A stretch of 64,000 nucleotides of DNA from Parasphingorhabdus halotolerans (GTDB lineage Bacteria; Pseudomonadota; Alphaproteobacteria; Sphingomonadales; Sphingomonadaceae): the NCBI RefSeq assembly GCF_012516475.1, contig NZ_CP051217.1, positions 2,723,501 to 2,787,500 on the forward strand. Direction: 5' to 3'. This document shows positions 54,179-62,526 of the stretch, piece after piece. The notes under the pieces were generated by a model that was given only the letters and a program-made list of their open reading frames with translations, did no database searches and had not been told where the DNA came from. The translations under genes and the position numbers were made by a program. The stretch's first letter is position 1. Each line of letters begins with the position of its first letter.

Positions 54179-54924
54179 TTAAAGCACCCTGATCAAAGCC
54201 ACGACTGCCGCTATTCCCAGCAGCAAGATTACAAAACCCCGCCAGACCGGCTCCGATACGCTGCCAAAAAACTTCGATCCGAGATGATTGCCGCCGATCA
54301 TCAACGGGCAGGTGAGAGCGGTTAAAACGAGCAGTTGCATATCAACCATGCCGCGCCAGAAGGCGACGGTGGTGCCAATAGCGGCGGTGGCAAAAAATAT
54401 GGTGATCATGGAACCGCGCGATGTGGCGGGGGCACTTGTTTGCGGACAAAGTGAAGGACGACCGGCGGGCCAGGCATGGCTGCGAAACCGTTTAGCAGGC
54501 CTGACGCTATGCCTACTATGGCCATATGCAGCGGCGAGCCATTAATTTCTGGTGCGCGTTTTAGCATGAAGGCGAAAAAGCTGCCAATGGCGATGCTGGT
54601 GATTATCAATCGTGCGACATCAGCGCTGACGATATCGAGAAGCCATAAGCCAAAGGGCGTGGCGAGGCAGGCAAGCAGCGCGATCTTGCTGACCATCGGG
54701 ATATCAATCACGCCTGCAGCTTGCCGAATACCAAATGGCCCGATAATGAGTTGCATCAATATCGCCATGACCACCGCCACTTCCGGTGTCGCAACAAGGC
54801 TGACAAAGGGGACCGACAAGATCGCGTAGCCAAAACCGGTCAACCCGCGAAAAAAAGCGGCACCGCCAACGATAAGACACACCGCCAGAAATGAGAGCAA
54901 GGACAGTCCGGTATGGGCCGTCAA
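54179..54924 (-). CDS. TauE/SafE (TSUP) family permease (reading frame broken by one base)
   Basis: Two minus-strand frames (54924-54406 and 54409-54179) join into one protein of about 248 residues with seven to eight membrane segments: VGGAAFFRGLTGFGYAILSV carries the TSUP N-terminal motif and MITIFFATAAIGTTVAFWRG starts the repeated half. The first frame ends KQVPPPHRAVP where PPATSRGSMIT is expected. One extra base in the run of five G at 54428-54432 restores it. TSUP proteins export sulfite, sulfoacetate or other sulfur and organic anions. It lies just downstream of the TetR-family gene transcribed in the same direction. Confidence 0.85.
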
Positions 54925-54955
54925 CCAGATATCGAGCGCGGAGATATTGCTATCT

Positions 54956-55594
54956 TCAGTGCGCGATATGCAGTGCGGGTTTTTCGCTAACGCTATGATC
55001 GCGCGCTTTTAAACCCGTCAATATTGTATCAATTACCTGACGCAACCGACCCTCATCAGCCAGATGCATCATGTTCATCATCAAATTCGGATTGCAAAAC
55101 GGCTGAACCATAGTGTTTACTAAGGATACGACGGCGTCGAGTTCAAGCCCTTCGAAATAACCTGCCTCCATCGCTTCGGCTAAAATGCTCGCCATGTAAT
55201 GATCGGTGAGATCGACATATCCGCGAATGACTTCAAAATGTTGATCACCCAATTCCATGTATGACCGGAACAGATCAGGGTCTTCCTCAAACCGCGCGCG
55301 TTTGATCACCAGTCTCCGGGCAAAAAATTCATAGAGCTTTTGCTCTGCCGGCATTTCGGTTTCCACCAGATCTTCGATGATCGCAATCAGTTCGGCAAAC
55401 CAGCGACCCGCCATCACCTCCGCCAATTGATCCTTATTTTCGAAGAAGCGATAGACATTCGATTGCGACATTCCGGCTTCGGCGGCAAGATCAGTAATGG
55501 TAAAGGAAATCGCACCGCGCTCGCGGATGATTGTCTCCGCCATATGGATCAATTTTTCGCGGCCAGCTTCGATATCGGTTTCAGGACGGGGCAT
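54956..55594 (-). CDS. TetR-family transcriptional regulator
   Basis: The start ATG 55594 (MPRPETDIEAGREKL) follows AGGAGT at a good distance; a longer open frame to 55705 is not needed. The 212-residue protein has the TetR HTH at about residues 11-57 (IIRERGAISFTITDLAAEAG, then MSQSNVYRFFENKDQL) and a helical C-terminal domain with YFEGLELDAVVSLVNTMVQP. Most such proteins are repressors responding to small molecules. The TauE/SafE permease begins 31 bases downstream in the same direction and is its obvious candidate target, as is the divergent DUF389 gene. Confidence 0.88.
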   Translation of the reverse strand: MPRPETDIEAGREKLIHMAETIIRERGAISFTITDLAAEAGMSQSNVYRFFENKDQLAEVMAGRWFAELIAIIEDLVETEMPAEQKLYEFFARRLVIKRARFEEDPDLFRSYMELGDQHFEVIRGYVDLTDHYMASILAEAMEAGYFEGLELDAVVSLVNTMVQPFCNPNLMMNMMHLADEGRLRQVIDTILTGLKARDHSVSEKPALHIAH

Positions 55595-55770
55595 TCTCTT
55601 ACTCCTGGGAGAAGTTCCATGTGTTGCGGCGGAATAGCCACTGTTGATCGCCAACGTGCTGTATATAAGCGATACGGTTTCCTGATAAAAGAGAAAAAAA
55701 TTCATTTTTCAATTACCGGTGAGGTAATGTTTTTCTATTCGCTGGCCTTATCGGGCGCTAAAGTGTTGAT

Positions 55771-57339
55771 ATGAGTGATAATCCAGCCAACGCAGCTAAT
55801 CCAAAAAAAACGGACCCAAAGAAGCATTCCGGCCCGCTTTCGCCTGTGACCGGTAGCATCCGGCTGTTTCGCCGCTGGTGGCGGGTGGCCGTGCGATCCG
55901 GTGTGGATCAGCAGGCGGTGATCGACAAGATCAAGGAAGATTCGGGCTTTAGCCCGCATTATGCGTTTATGAACTGTATGTCGGCCGGTATCGCGATCTT
56001 GGGCCTGCTGCTGTCGTCTCCAGCTGTGGTCATCGGTGCCATGCTGCTTTCACCACTAATGGGACCTATCATGGGCGCTGGTTTTGCCTTGGCGATCGGA
56101 GATTCGGCCTGGCTGAAGGAAAGTACCAAGGCAATTTTGATCGGGACTGTGATCGGGATTCTATTTGCGGCACTCGTCGTCACGCTTTCCCCGCTCCAGA
56201 CCGTCACCACCGAAATAGCGGCTCGGACACGTCCGAATCTGTTTGATCTGGCTGTTGCGCTGTTCTCGGCTTTGGCTGGTGCTTATGCGATGATCAGGGG
56301 GCGAATGGGAACTATTGTCGGCGTCGCCATCGCGACTGCCTTGATGCCGCCTCTGGCTGTGGTTGGCTTTGGTCTGGCGACGTTCAACATGTCGGTATTT
56401 GGCGGGGCGCTGCTTTTGTTCTTCACCAACCTTATGACCATTGCGTTGACCGCAGCGGGAATGGCGCGGCTATATGGTTTTCGGTCGACATTGTCCGAAC
56501 GTCAGTCGCAAATACAGATCGCATTCATGGTGGTCATGTTTGTGGCTCTGGCGGTGCCGCTCGGGTTTTCACTCCAGCAGATTGCCTGGGAAGCCAATGT
56601 TTCGCGCTCCGCAAACGGCTACATTAAGGACCAATTTGGTGCGCAGGCTCGGGTGTCACAACTGGACATTGATTTTAATGCGCAACCGATCAAGATTACG
56701 GCGTCGGTCTTTACTCCCAAGATTATCGCGAGGGCAGAAGAGCAAAGCGCACGGGTGTTGAGCCGAACTTTTGATCGTCCGATTGCAGTCGCGATTGAAC
56801 AATATCGGGTCGAGACGGGCAGCGATGCCGCAAGCGCGGAGCTGGCGTCGATTCGAGCGCAGGAGCAAGCGCGCGAAGCGGAAGTACGCGTGGTTCAATT
56901 GCGCGATAATCTCGCTCTAATAGCCGGTGTTTCGGCCGACGAGGTGACTATCGATGCTGCCAAGCGCCGGGCGGTTGTAAAAGCCAAGCCGCTACCCGGA
57001 GCGACTATGCAAACTTACGCAACACTGGAAGCGCGGGTGAGTGCGCAGGCAAAAGGCTGGTCAATCCAGATTGAACCCCCGGCCATTGCTTTGCCAGATC
57101 TTGTTATTATAGATGGGGCGCTGGATGGTAAATCGAACCAAGCCCTGGCTCTGATAAGCTGGGCAGCGGAGCGTACCGGGTTACCGTTGGGAATAAACGG
57201 TACGCCGGAAAATCTTGCAATTGCCGAGTCAGCGCTGGCAGAGAAAAACATTCCGACGACGCGAAAAACGGATATTGCCATTCCTTCTCGGGGCGTACGG
57301 CTAAAATGGCTCACGCCGGATGAGACATCTGCGCCATAA
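55771..57339 (+). CDS. DUF389 inner-membrane protein
   Basis: This 522-residue protein has a cytoplasmic N-terminus, then about six membrane segments of the DUF389 core: SAGIAILGLLLSSPAVVIGA, MLLSPLMGPIMGAGFALAIG and TALMPPLAVVGFGLA, with the repeated P-L-M-G-P motif. A C-terminal soluble part of about 250 residues follows, with BON-like alpha/beta segments. Function of the family is unknown. It is divergent from the TetR gene with 176 bases between them. Confidence 0.87.
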   Translation: MSDNPANAANPKKTDPKKHSGPLSPVTGSIRLFRRWWRVAVRSGVDQQAVIDKIKEDSGFSPHYAFMNCMSAGIAILGLLLSSPAVVIGAMLLSPLMGPIMGAGFALAIGDSAWLKESTKAILIGTVIGILFAALVVTLSPLQTVTTEIAARTRPNLFDLAVALFSALAGAYAMIRGRMGTIVGVAIATALMPPLAVVGFGLATFNMSVFGGALLLFFTNLMTIALTAAGMARLYGFRSTLSERQSQIQIAFMVVMFVALAVPLGFSLQQIAWEANVSRSANGYIKDQFGAQARVSQLDIDFNAQPIKITASVFTPKIIARAEEQSARVLSRTFDRPIAVAIEQYRVETGSDAASAELASIRAQEQAREAEVRVVQLRDNLALIAGVSADEVTIDAAKRRAVVKAKPLPGATMQTYATLEARVSAQAKGWSIQIEPPAIALPDLVIIDGALDGKSNQALALISWAAERTGLPLGINGTPENLAIAESALAEKNIPTTRKTDIAIPSRGVRLKWLTPDETSAP

Positions 57340-57400
57340 TGTTTAGGTCACGTTCAGTTTCAATAGTTTAGCCTCTGGCCATCGATAGGGGAGAGAGTTT

Positions 57401-58780
57401 ATGCGGTTTCTTGCTTTCACCGGAATATTGCTTGCGAGCATAGCGTCTCCGGCAATTAGTCAATCATCGGGGCAAGGTGAAATATCCGTCACGATCTACA
57501 ATAATAATCTGGCATTAGTTCAGGATATCCGCCGCTTGAATATTCCTTCGGGCCGGTCGGTTCAGACTTTTCCGGGCGTATCGGGACAAATTCGCGCCGA
57601 AACGGTGGGTTTCAATGCGGACGATACCGGGATTATCGAGCAGAATTTCGACTATGATCTGCTTTCCCCGCAGAAATTGATGGAAAAAGCGGTAGGCGAG
57701 ACAGTCACCATTGTGCGGATCAATCCGGCGACGGGCAAGGAGACCAGCGAGCGGGCGAAAGTGCTGGCGGCCAATGGCGGTGTTGTCTTGCAAATTGGTA
57801 GTCGCATTGAGGTTTTGCGCGATGACCGGCTGCCGACACGGGTGATTTTTGACAAAGTCCCCAATAATCTGCGCGCTCGCCCGACACTGTCTGTGACATT
57901 GAATAGTTCGCGCAGCGGTACTCGCCCTGCCCAACTGAGTTACCTAACCGGAGGTATGGGCTGGAAAGCCGACTATGTAGCCTTGTTTGATGAAGCGAAG
58001 GGCCGGATGGATGTGCAAGGCTGGGTGACTTTGACCAACAGCACCGGCACGACATTCGATAACGCGAAAACCCTTCTGGTCGCCGGTACGCCAAGCGTTA
58101 ACGGCCAGAGCAACTATGATCCGCGCAACAATATCCGCCGCGCCGGAACAGAATCGGCTGACCGGGAAGCGTTGGGAGACTTTTATCTCTATCCGCTCGC
58201 CACCCGCACGACGATTGCCAATGCGCAAACCAAACAGGTGAGCTTCCTTGATGTCATGGGTGCGCCCGCACAGAAGACCTATGAATTTGCCAATCGCTGG
58301 CTCGGTTCACAAACCGAACCGCAAAGTGCAGATACTGTTCTAGAGTTCAGTTCGTCAAAAGAGGGCGGACTGGGTGATGCGCTGCCCGCTGGCACAGTGC
58401 GGGTTTACATGAAGGATGCTTCCGGCCAGCCACAATTTATCGGTGAGAATAATATCGGGCATACGCCGATGGGGTCCGAGCTTGGCCTGAAAACCGGTGA
58501 AGCTTTTGATGTGAAAATCAAGCCGACGGTAACCGAGCGCCGCCGTCTTTCGCCCTCCAAGTGGCGGACCAGCATGACCTATGAACTGAGCAACGCCCGA
58601 CCCGGTGCCGTAACCGTCTCGCTAATCCAAAACGGCCTGGATTTCTATTGGGCTGACACACGGATTGTCTCGGAGAGCATGGCGAGCACCCGGCGCTCAT
58701 CAGATACCATCGTCTGGAAGGTTCCTGTTCCTGCCAATGGCCAGGCGACCGTGACGGCTGTGTTCGAGACCCGGTTCTAG
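57401..58780 (+). CDS. DUF4139 secreted protein, first of a pair
   Basis: This 459-residue protein has a signal peptide (FLAFTGILLASIASPAIS) followed by an N-terminal domain with VTIYNNNLALVQDIRRLNIP, and the beta-rich DUF4139 region (PAQLSYLTGGMGWKADYVAL and VQGWVTLTNSTGTTFDNAKT). GGGGAGAG precedes the start. The family is widespread in proteobacteria and of unknown function; many are periplasmic or outer-membrane-facing. The next gene starts 4 bases after its stop and encodes a homologue, so the pair arose by duplication and probably works together. Confidence 0.85.
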   Translation: MRFLAFTGILLASIASPAISQSSGQGEISVTIYNNNLALVQDIRRLNIPSGRSVQTFPGVSGQIRAETVGFNADDTGIIEQNFDYDLLSPQKLMEKAVGETVTIVRINPATGKETSERAKVLAANGGVVLQIGSRIEVLRDDRLPTRVIFDKVPNNLRARPTLSVTLNSSRSGTRPAQLSYLTGGMGWKADYVALFDEAKGRMDVQGWVTLTNSTGTTFDNAKTLLVAGTPSVNGQSNYDPRNNIRRAGTESADREALGDFYLYPLATRTTIANAQTKQVSFLDVMGAPAQKTYEFANRWLGSQTEPQSADTVLEFSSSKEGGLGDALPAGTVRVYMKDASGQPQFIGENNIGHTPMGSELGLKTGEAFDVKIKPTVTERRRLSPSKWRTSMTYELSNARPGAVTVSLIQNGLDFYWADTRIVSESMASTRRSSDTIVWKVPVPANGQATVTAVFETRF

Positions 58781-58783
58781 TTG

Positions 58784-60358
58784 ATGATGTATAGAGCGCT
58801 CATTGCGTTCTTACTCTTTGCGTTGTCGGCACCAGCCGCTGCGCAAGCCGATTTTTCGCGTCAGGTGGTAACATCCGAGGGACCTGCCTCTGTTTCTGTA
58901 ACAATCTACCGCAACCCCAACCGGCGCGCTGCGAATGATATGAACCTCCGTTATTTAGCTGGCTATGCGCTGGTGACGGAGCAGCGCACGGTAGACCTTC
59001 CCGCTGGCGAAATTGACTTGCGCTTTGAAGGCGTGGCGGGCGGCATCATTCCGCAATCGGCGATTGTCACAGGACTGCCGGAAAATGTGCTCGAAAAAAA
59101 CCGCGATGCGGCGCTGCTTTCACCTTCGGCTTTGCTCAATGGCTATCTGGGGCAGGGTGTTACAATACGTAGAACGAGCGGAGCAACCGGCGAAGTGCAG
59201 GAATTTGATGCAGTCATCCGCACCGATGCCAGCGGCGGAATGGTCATGCAGACCGCCGATGGGTTCGAGGCGCTGCAATGTACCGGATTGAACGAGGCAA
59301 TCATCTATCCGGCAATCCCCGAAGGGCTCTCCGCCAAGCCAACATTATCGGTGAGAAGCCGCGTCACAACACCGACACGCGCTACTGTTACATTGTCATA
59401 TCTCGCGACCGGCTTTGACTGGCAAGCCAATTATGTTGCGGATATTTCTGATGACGGGCAGCGCATCAACCTGTTCTCATGGTTGACACTCGCCAACGGT
59501 GATGAGACGTCCTTTGCTGATGCGCAGACCCAAACGGTTGCCGGACAACCCAATAAAGGCCGCGATACTATTGCGCGAGCGAGCGGTGGTGCAGTTAATC
59601 TTGCATGCTGGCCGGAGGGAACGACGAGCGACATTATAACTCGCTACGAGCAAGAACGTAATCGTTTTGGCGGACCTCCGCCTCCACCACCCCCTCCCGT
59701 CATGGCTCCGATGATGGAAGCAGCTGCCGACAGTATCATGGTTACGGCACGCAAAGTAATGGCGCAACAAGGGGACTTGGGCGATCTTAAGCTTTATCGC
59801 ATCCCGGTGCCGGTTACGGTTGCGGCGCAAAGCCAGAAGCAGGTCGCGTTTCTAGAAAAAGAAGCGATCCCGTTTGTCCAGATTTATGAGAGCGAGATTT
59901 GGGCGACGGACTATCAAGCCAGTCAGCCTCTGGCGATAACCCTGCGGTTCCAGAACAGGAAACGTGATCAACTGGGAGTCCCGCTTCCGGCTGGAAAATT
60001 AGTTGCATTCCGCACGGTCGATGGTGCCCGGATGCTGCTCGGCGAGGGCAGTCTGGATGACAAGGCAATTGATGAAGAAGTTGAAGTGACTATCGGCCAA
60101 AGTCCGCTGGTGCGGTTGCAGGTTGATCAATTGGGTCAGGAAGAAGGCAAAAACAATGTTCGGCGTGATATGAAGTTGACGCTGTCCAATGCGTCAGAAA
60201 CTGCAGCAAGGGTAGAGATTAAATTGGGGCGAAGCGACGAGGAACGGATAAGAAAACCAAACCAGAAATTGGGTAGAAAAGATGGTCGCGATATCTGGAT
60301 TGTCACCCTGCCGCCGAGTAGCGAGCAGGTATTAACTTACAGCGTACAAGGGCAATAG
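58784..60358 (+). CDS. DUF4139 secreted protein, second of a pair, with proline-rich insert
   Basis: ATG 58784 or 58787 starts a protein of about 524 residues with a signal peptide (ALIAFLLFALSAPAAAQ). It has the same core as its neighbour (SVTIYRNPNRRAANDM, VTLSYLATGFDWQANYVADI). An insert absent from the neighbour has eight prolines (P298-P305), then VMAPMMEAAADSIMVTARK. The part DSIMVTARK (316-324) resembles a TonB box such as the IIIVTANK of the receptor at 27544. What it binds is unknown. Confidence 0.83.
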   Translation: MMYRALIAFLLFALSAPAAAQADFSRQVVTSEGPASVSVTIYRNPNRRAANDMNLRYLAGYALVTEQRTVDLPAGEIDLRFEGVAGGIIPQSAIVTGLPENVLEKNRDAALLSPSALLNGYLGQGVTIRRTSGATGEVQEFDAVIRTDASGGMVMQTADGFEALQCTGLNEAIIYPAIPEGLSAKPTLSVRSRVTTPTRATVTLSYLATGFDWQANYVADISDDGQRINLFSWLTLANGDETSFADAQTQTVAGQPNKGRDTIARASGGAVNLACWPEGTTSDIITRYEQERNRFGGPPPPPPPPVMAPMMEAAADSIMVTARKVMAQQGDLGDLKLYRIPVPVTVAAQSQKQVAFLEKEAIPFVQIYESEIWATDYQASQPLAITLRFQNRKRDQLGVPLPAGKLVAFRTVDGARMLLGEGSLDDKAIDEEVEVTIGQSPLVRLQVDQLGQEEGKNNVRRDMKLTLSNASETAARVEIKLGRSDEERIRKPNQKLGRKDGRDIWIVTLPPSSEQVLTYSVQGQ

Positions 60359-60382
60359 TTTCGCGTGGGCGATTCCTGCAAA

Positions 60383-60799
60383 TTAGTTTAGGTACTTATC
60401 TCTTGAGCTTTGCGGAATTTCTCTAGGTTGATGATTTTCATCGAGGGCGACAAAGGTAAACAGGCCACTGGTGACAGGCACACGCTCTTCGCCCAAATTG
60501 CGGGATGCAATGACATCAAGCCTAATAGCTACCGAGGAGCGGCCAATTCGCTCCACCCGGGCATAGACCGAGATCAGGTCTCTGGTCAGAATCGGGGCGA
60601 TAAACTCCATTGCTTCGATGGCAACGGTCGCTGTCGATCCACGTGCCACGCGGGCTGCCATGATGCCGCCGGCAATATCCATCTGCGATAATACCCAGCC
60701 GCCGAAAATATGACCATTGTTGTTGAGATCGCGCGGCTGCGGCGCGACCCGCAATACCGGTTGCAATTTCGCCAGCTCCTGCAATTCATCTTCACTCAT
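60383..60799 (-). CDS. Acyl-CoA thioesterase, hotdog fold (YciA/BACH type)
   Basis: ATG 60799 (MSEDELQELAKLQP) overlaps the stop of the upstream gene in the arrangement ATGAGTGA, which decides the start over an ATG 42 bases earlier. The 138-residue protein has DLNNNGHIFGGWVLSQMDIA with the catalytic Asn/Asp and Gly positions of the acyl-CoA hydrolase group, then VAIEAMEFIAPILTRD and VYARVERIGRSSVAIRLDV. YciA-type enzymes hydrolyse a range of acyl-CoAs to balance the CoA pool. Confidence 0.88.
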   Translation of the reverse strand: MSEDELQELAKLQPVLRVAPQPRDLNNNGHIFGGWVLSQMDIAGGIMAARVARGSTATVAIEAMEFIAPILTRDLISVYARVERIGRSSVAIRLDVIASRNLGEERVPVTSGLFTFVALDENHQPREIPQSSRDKYLN

Positions 60800-61091
60800 C
60801 TGGCGAAATATCCCTGCTGACCGGATCATCGATACAATCATCGTGCCCGCTGCCGCTGGAAAGAAACACGAGCCCCATCAGGGCCGAAGTGAGCATCAGC
60901 GCAAAAAAGACACCGCCCGCTGCAGCAATATAAATATGGATGGAAACCAGACCGTGCAGATAAAATAAAATGCTGAGGGCAACCACGACGCAGCCGATAG
61001 TGATTAGTGCCATCCAGCGCATCAATTGCCAGTATCGTGTCCAGGCAATATGCGCATTGAGCGGGTCCTCGAGAGGGGATGGTGTCGGCAC
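60792..61091 (-). CDS. Small two-helix membrane protein
   Basis: This 99-residue protein has two hydrophobic segments (MALITIGCVVVALSILFYLH and YIAAAGGVFFALMLTSALMG) separated by a short loop, with a polar C-terminus ending SPDE. The family is not recognised by me with certainty; similar small proteins are common in sphingomonads. Its stop overlaps the thioesterase start, so the two are translationally coupled. Confidence 0.7.
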   Translation of the reverse strand: MPTPSPLEDPLNAHIAWTRYWQLMRWMALITIGCVVVALSILFYLHGLVSIHIYIAAAGGVFFALMLTSALMGLVFLSSGSGHDDCIDDPVSRDISPDE

Positions 61092-61253
61092 GTGGAGCGT
61101 CTCCTTCGGTTAGGCCCTTAGTGGACCTTATTCATAGGCGCTTCAAGTGCCACTTGGTTCTAAAATATGCTATAGCGGTGCAATAATCGGAAGAATCGGA
61201 AAATGGTTCACTGGAATATTTGAGGGCCTAAATTAAGGTGAGGAGCAAGGCGA

Positions 61254-61682
61254 ATGACAATTCAGACGATATTGCAGGACCGGGGCGGGGATATTTTTAG
61301 TTGCACCGCCGACATGACTGTCGCTGAGGCAGTAGAAATATTGGCGGAAAAGCGTATCGGCGCGCTGCCGGTGCTTGATGGTGATCGTGTCGCAGGCATA
61401 TTTTCGGAACGCGATGTGTTGCACTGCATCCGGACATATGGCGGCGATGCCATGGGCAAACACGTGAGAGATGTGATGACCGCCGATGTTATTTCCGTGG
61501 CACCCGACAAAAGCGCAATTGGTTCGTTATCATTAATGACCAAACGCCGCATCCGCCATTTGCCGGTCGTCGAGAATGACAAGCTGGTCGGTTTTGTCTC
61601 CATTGGCGATCTGGTCAAATATCGCATCGACAAGATCGAGAGCGAGGCGGCGGCGATGCGGGATTATATTCAATCTGCTTAG
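61254..61682 (+). CDS. Protein with two CBS domains
   Basis: This 142-residue protein is a single Bateman module: the first CBS domain at about residues 9-62 (MTVAEAVEILAEKRIGALPV, then GDRVAGIFSERDVLHCI) and the second at 76-132 (VMTADVISVAPDKSAIGSLS, then RRIRHLPVVENDKLVGFVSI). Such proteins bind adenine nucleotides and often regulate a partner. The GDLVKYRI end is typical of this group. GGTGAGGAG precedes the start. Its stop overlaps the stop of the convergent isomerase gene by four bases. No partner is evident. Confidence 0.9.
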   Translation: MTIQTILQDRGGDIFSCTADMTVAEAVEILAEKRIGALPVLDGDRVAGIFSERDVLHCIRTYGGDAMGKHVRDVMTADVISVAPDKSAIGSLSLMTKRRIRHLPVVENDKLVGFVSIGDLVKYRIDKIESEAAAMRDYIQSA

Positions 61683-62482
61683 CTGACGGATACGCCGATC
61701 GCATCGAAATATCGTAAACTTTGTGCGCGAACCGCTTCCGCTCGCTCCGCCGCGTCGGGATATTGTTCGCGATAGGCTTTCGAACGCACTTCGAGACTGA
61801 GCGGAACGTTCGCCGGCAATGCCCTAAGGATTTCATTAACTGGCAATTCGCCTTCACCGGGTGCTGAACGCAGATCGATAGCATCCTCCAGATAATGCTC
61901 AAAGCTCGCCTCGCAGGCTAGATTGCCATCGCAGATTTGTGAATAGGGCAGGAGACGCGGATCAACATTTTCTAGCTCGTTCGGTTGATGCCCGGCGCGC
62001 TGGAAATGGATGGTGTCGATTAACAGAGCGGCGGCGGAGTGATCTGCGCGCTGGATGATACTAAGTGCATCGTCCATAGACTGCACGGCGGTGATCATAA
62101 GAAATTCAAGCGCAACCCGCATATTGCCCGGATCAGCCCATTCGCATAGCTGGTGTAAAGCGTCAGCTGTCCGATCTTTATCGGGCTCCGCACTTACGAC
62201 TAAAGCATTGGAGGCACCCAGTTCCATGCCGGCATCGATAATCAGATGATGTTCGTCGCCGACTTGACCTCCCTCAGGAATCCATAGGACTTCTACGTCC
62301 AGTACAGAAAGACTTTGCGCTGCGATTGCTGTTTTTGTCGCTTTCATCGCTCCAGTATCCCATTTGTCAGCCTCTATTGTGAAACCAACATGCGAAAAAC
62401 CGGCCTGTCCGGCGGCGTCTGCTACCTGAGCTGGTTGGAATTCCGGCAATGTGCCGGCGGCGAGTGATAATATCTGGGTCAT
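61679..62482 (-). CDS. Sugar phosphate isomerase/epimerase-family TIM barrel protein
   Basis: With start ATG 62482 (MTQILSLAAGTLPEFQP) the protein has 267 residues; a GTG 30 bases earlier is possible. The AP-endonuclease-2/xylose-isomerase-like barrel is shown by GFSHVGFTIEADKWD, VEVLWIPEGG, RVALEFLMITAVQSMDDALS, LLIDTIHFQRAGH and GEGELPVNEILRALPANVPL, with metal-ligand Glu, Asp, His and Glu at the expected strand ends. Members isomerise or epimerise sugars, or dehydrate inositols and shikimate-like compounds. No obvious pathway genes flank it. Confidence 0.85.
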   Translation of the reverse strand: MTQILSLAAGTLPEFQPAQVADAAGQAGFSHVGFTIEADKWDTGAMKATKTAIAAQSLSVLDVEVLWIPEGGQVGDEHHLIIDAGMELGASNALVVSAEPDKDRTADALHQLCEWADPGNMRVALEFLMITAVQSMDDALSIIQRADHSAAALLIDTIHFQRAGHQPNELENVDPRLLPYSQICDGNLACEASFEHYLEDAIDLRSAPGEGELPVNEILRALPANVPLSLEVRSKAYREQYPDAAERAEAVRAQSLRYFDAIGVSVS

Positions 62483-62526
62483 ATTGCGCAGATTAGATTT
62501 TCCAGAACGCACGGCAATTGACGCTT

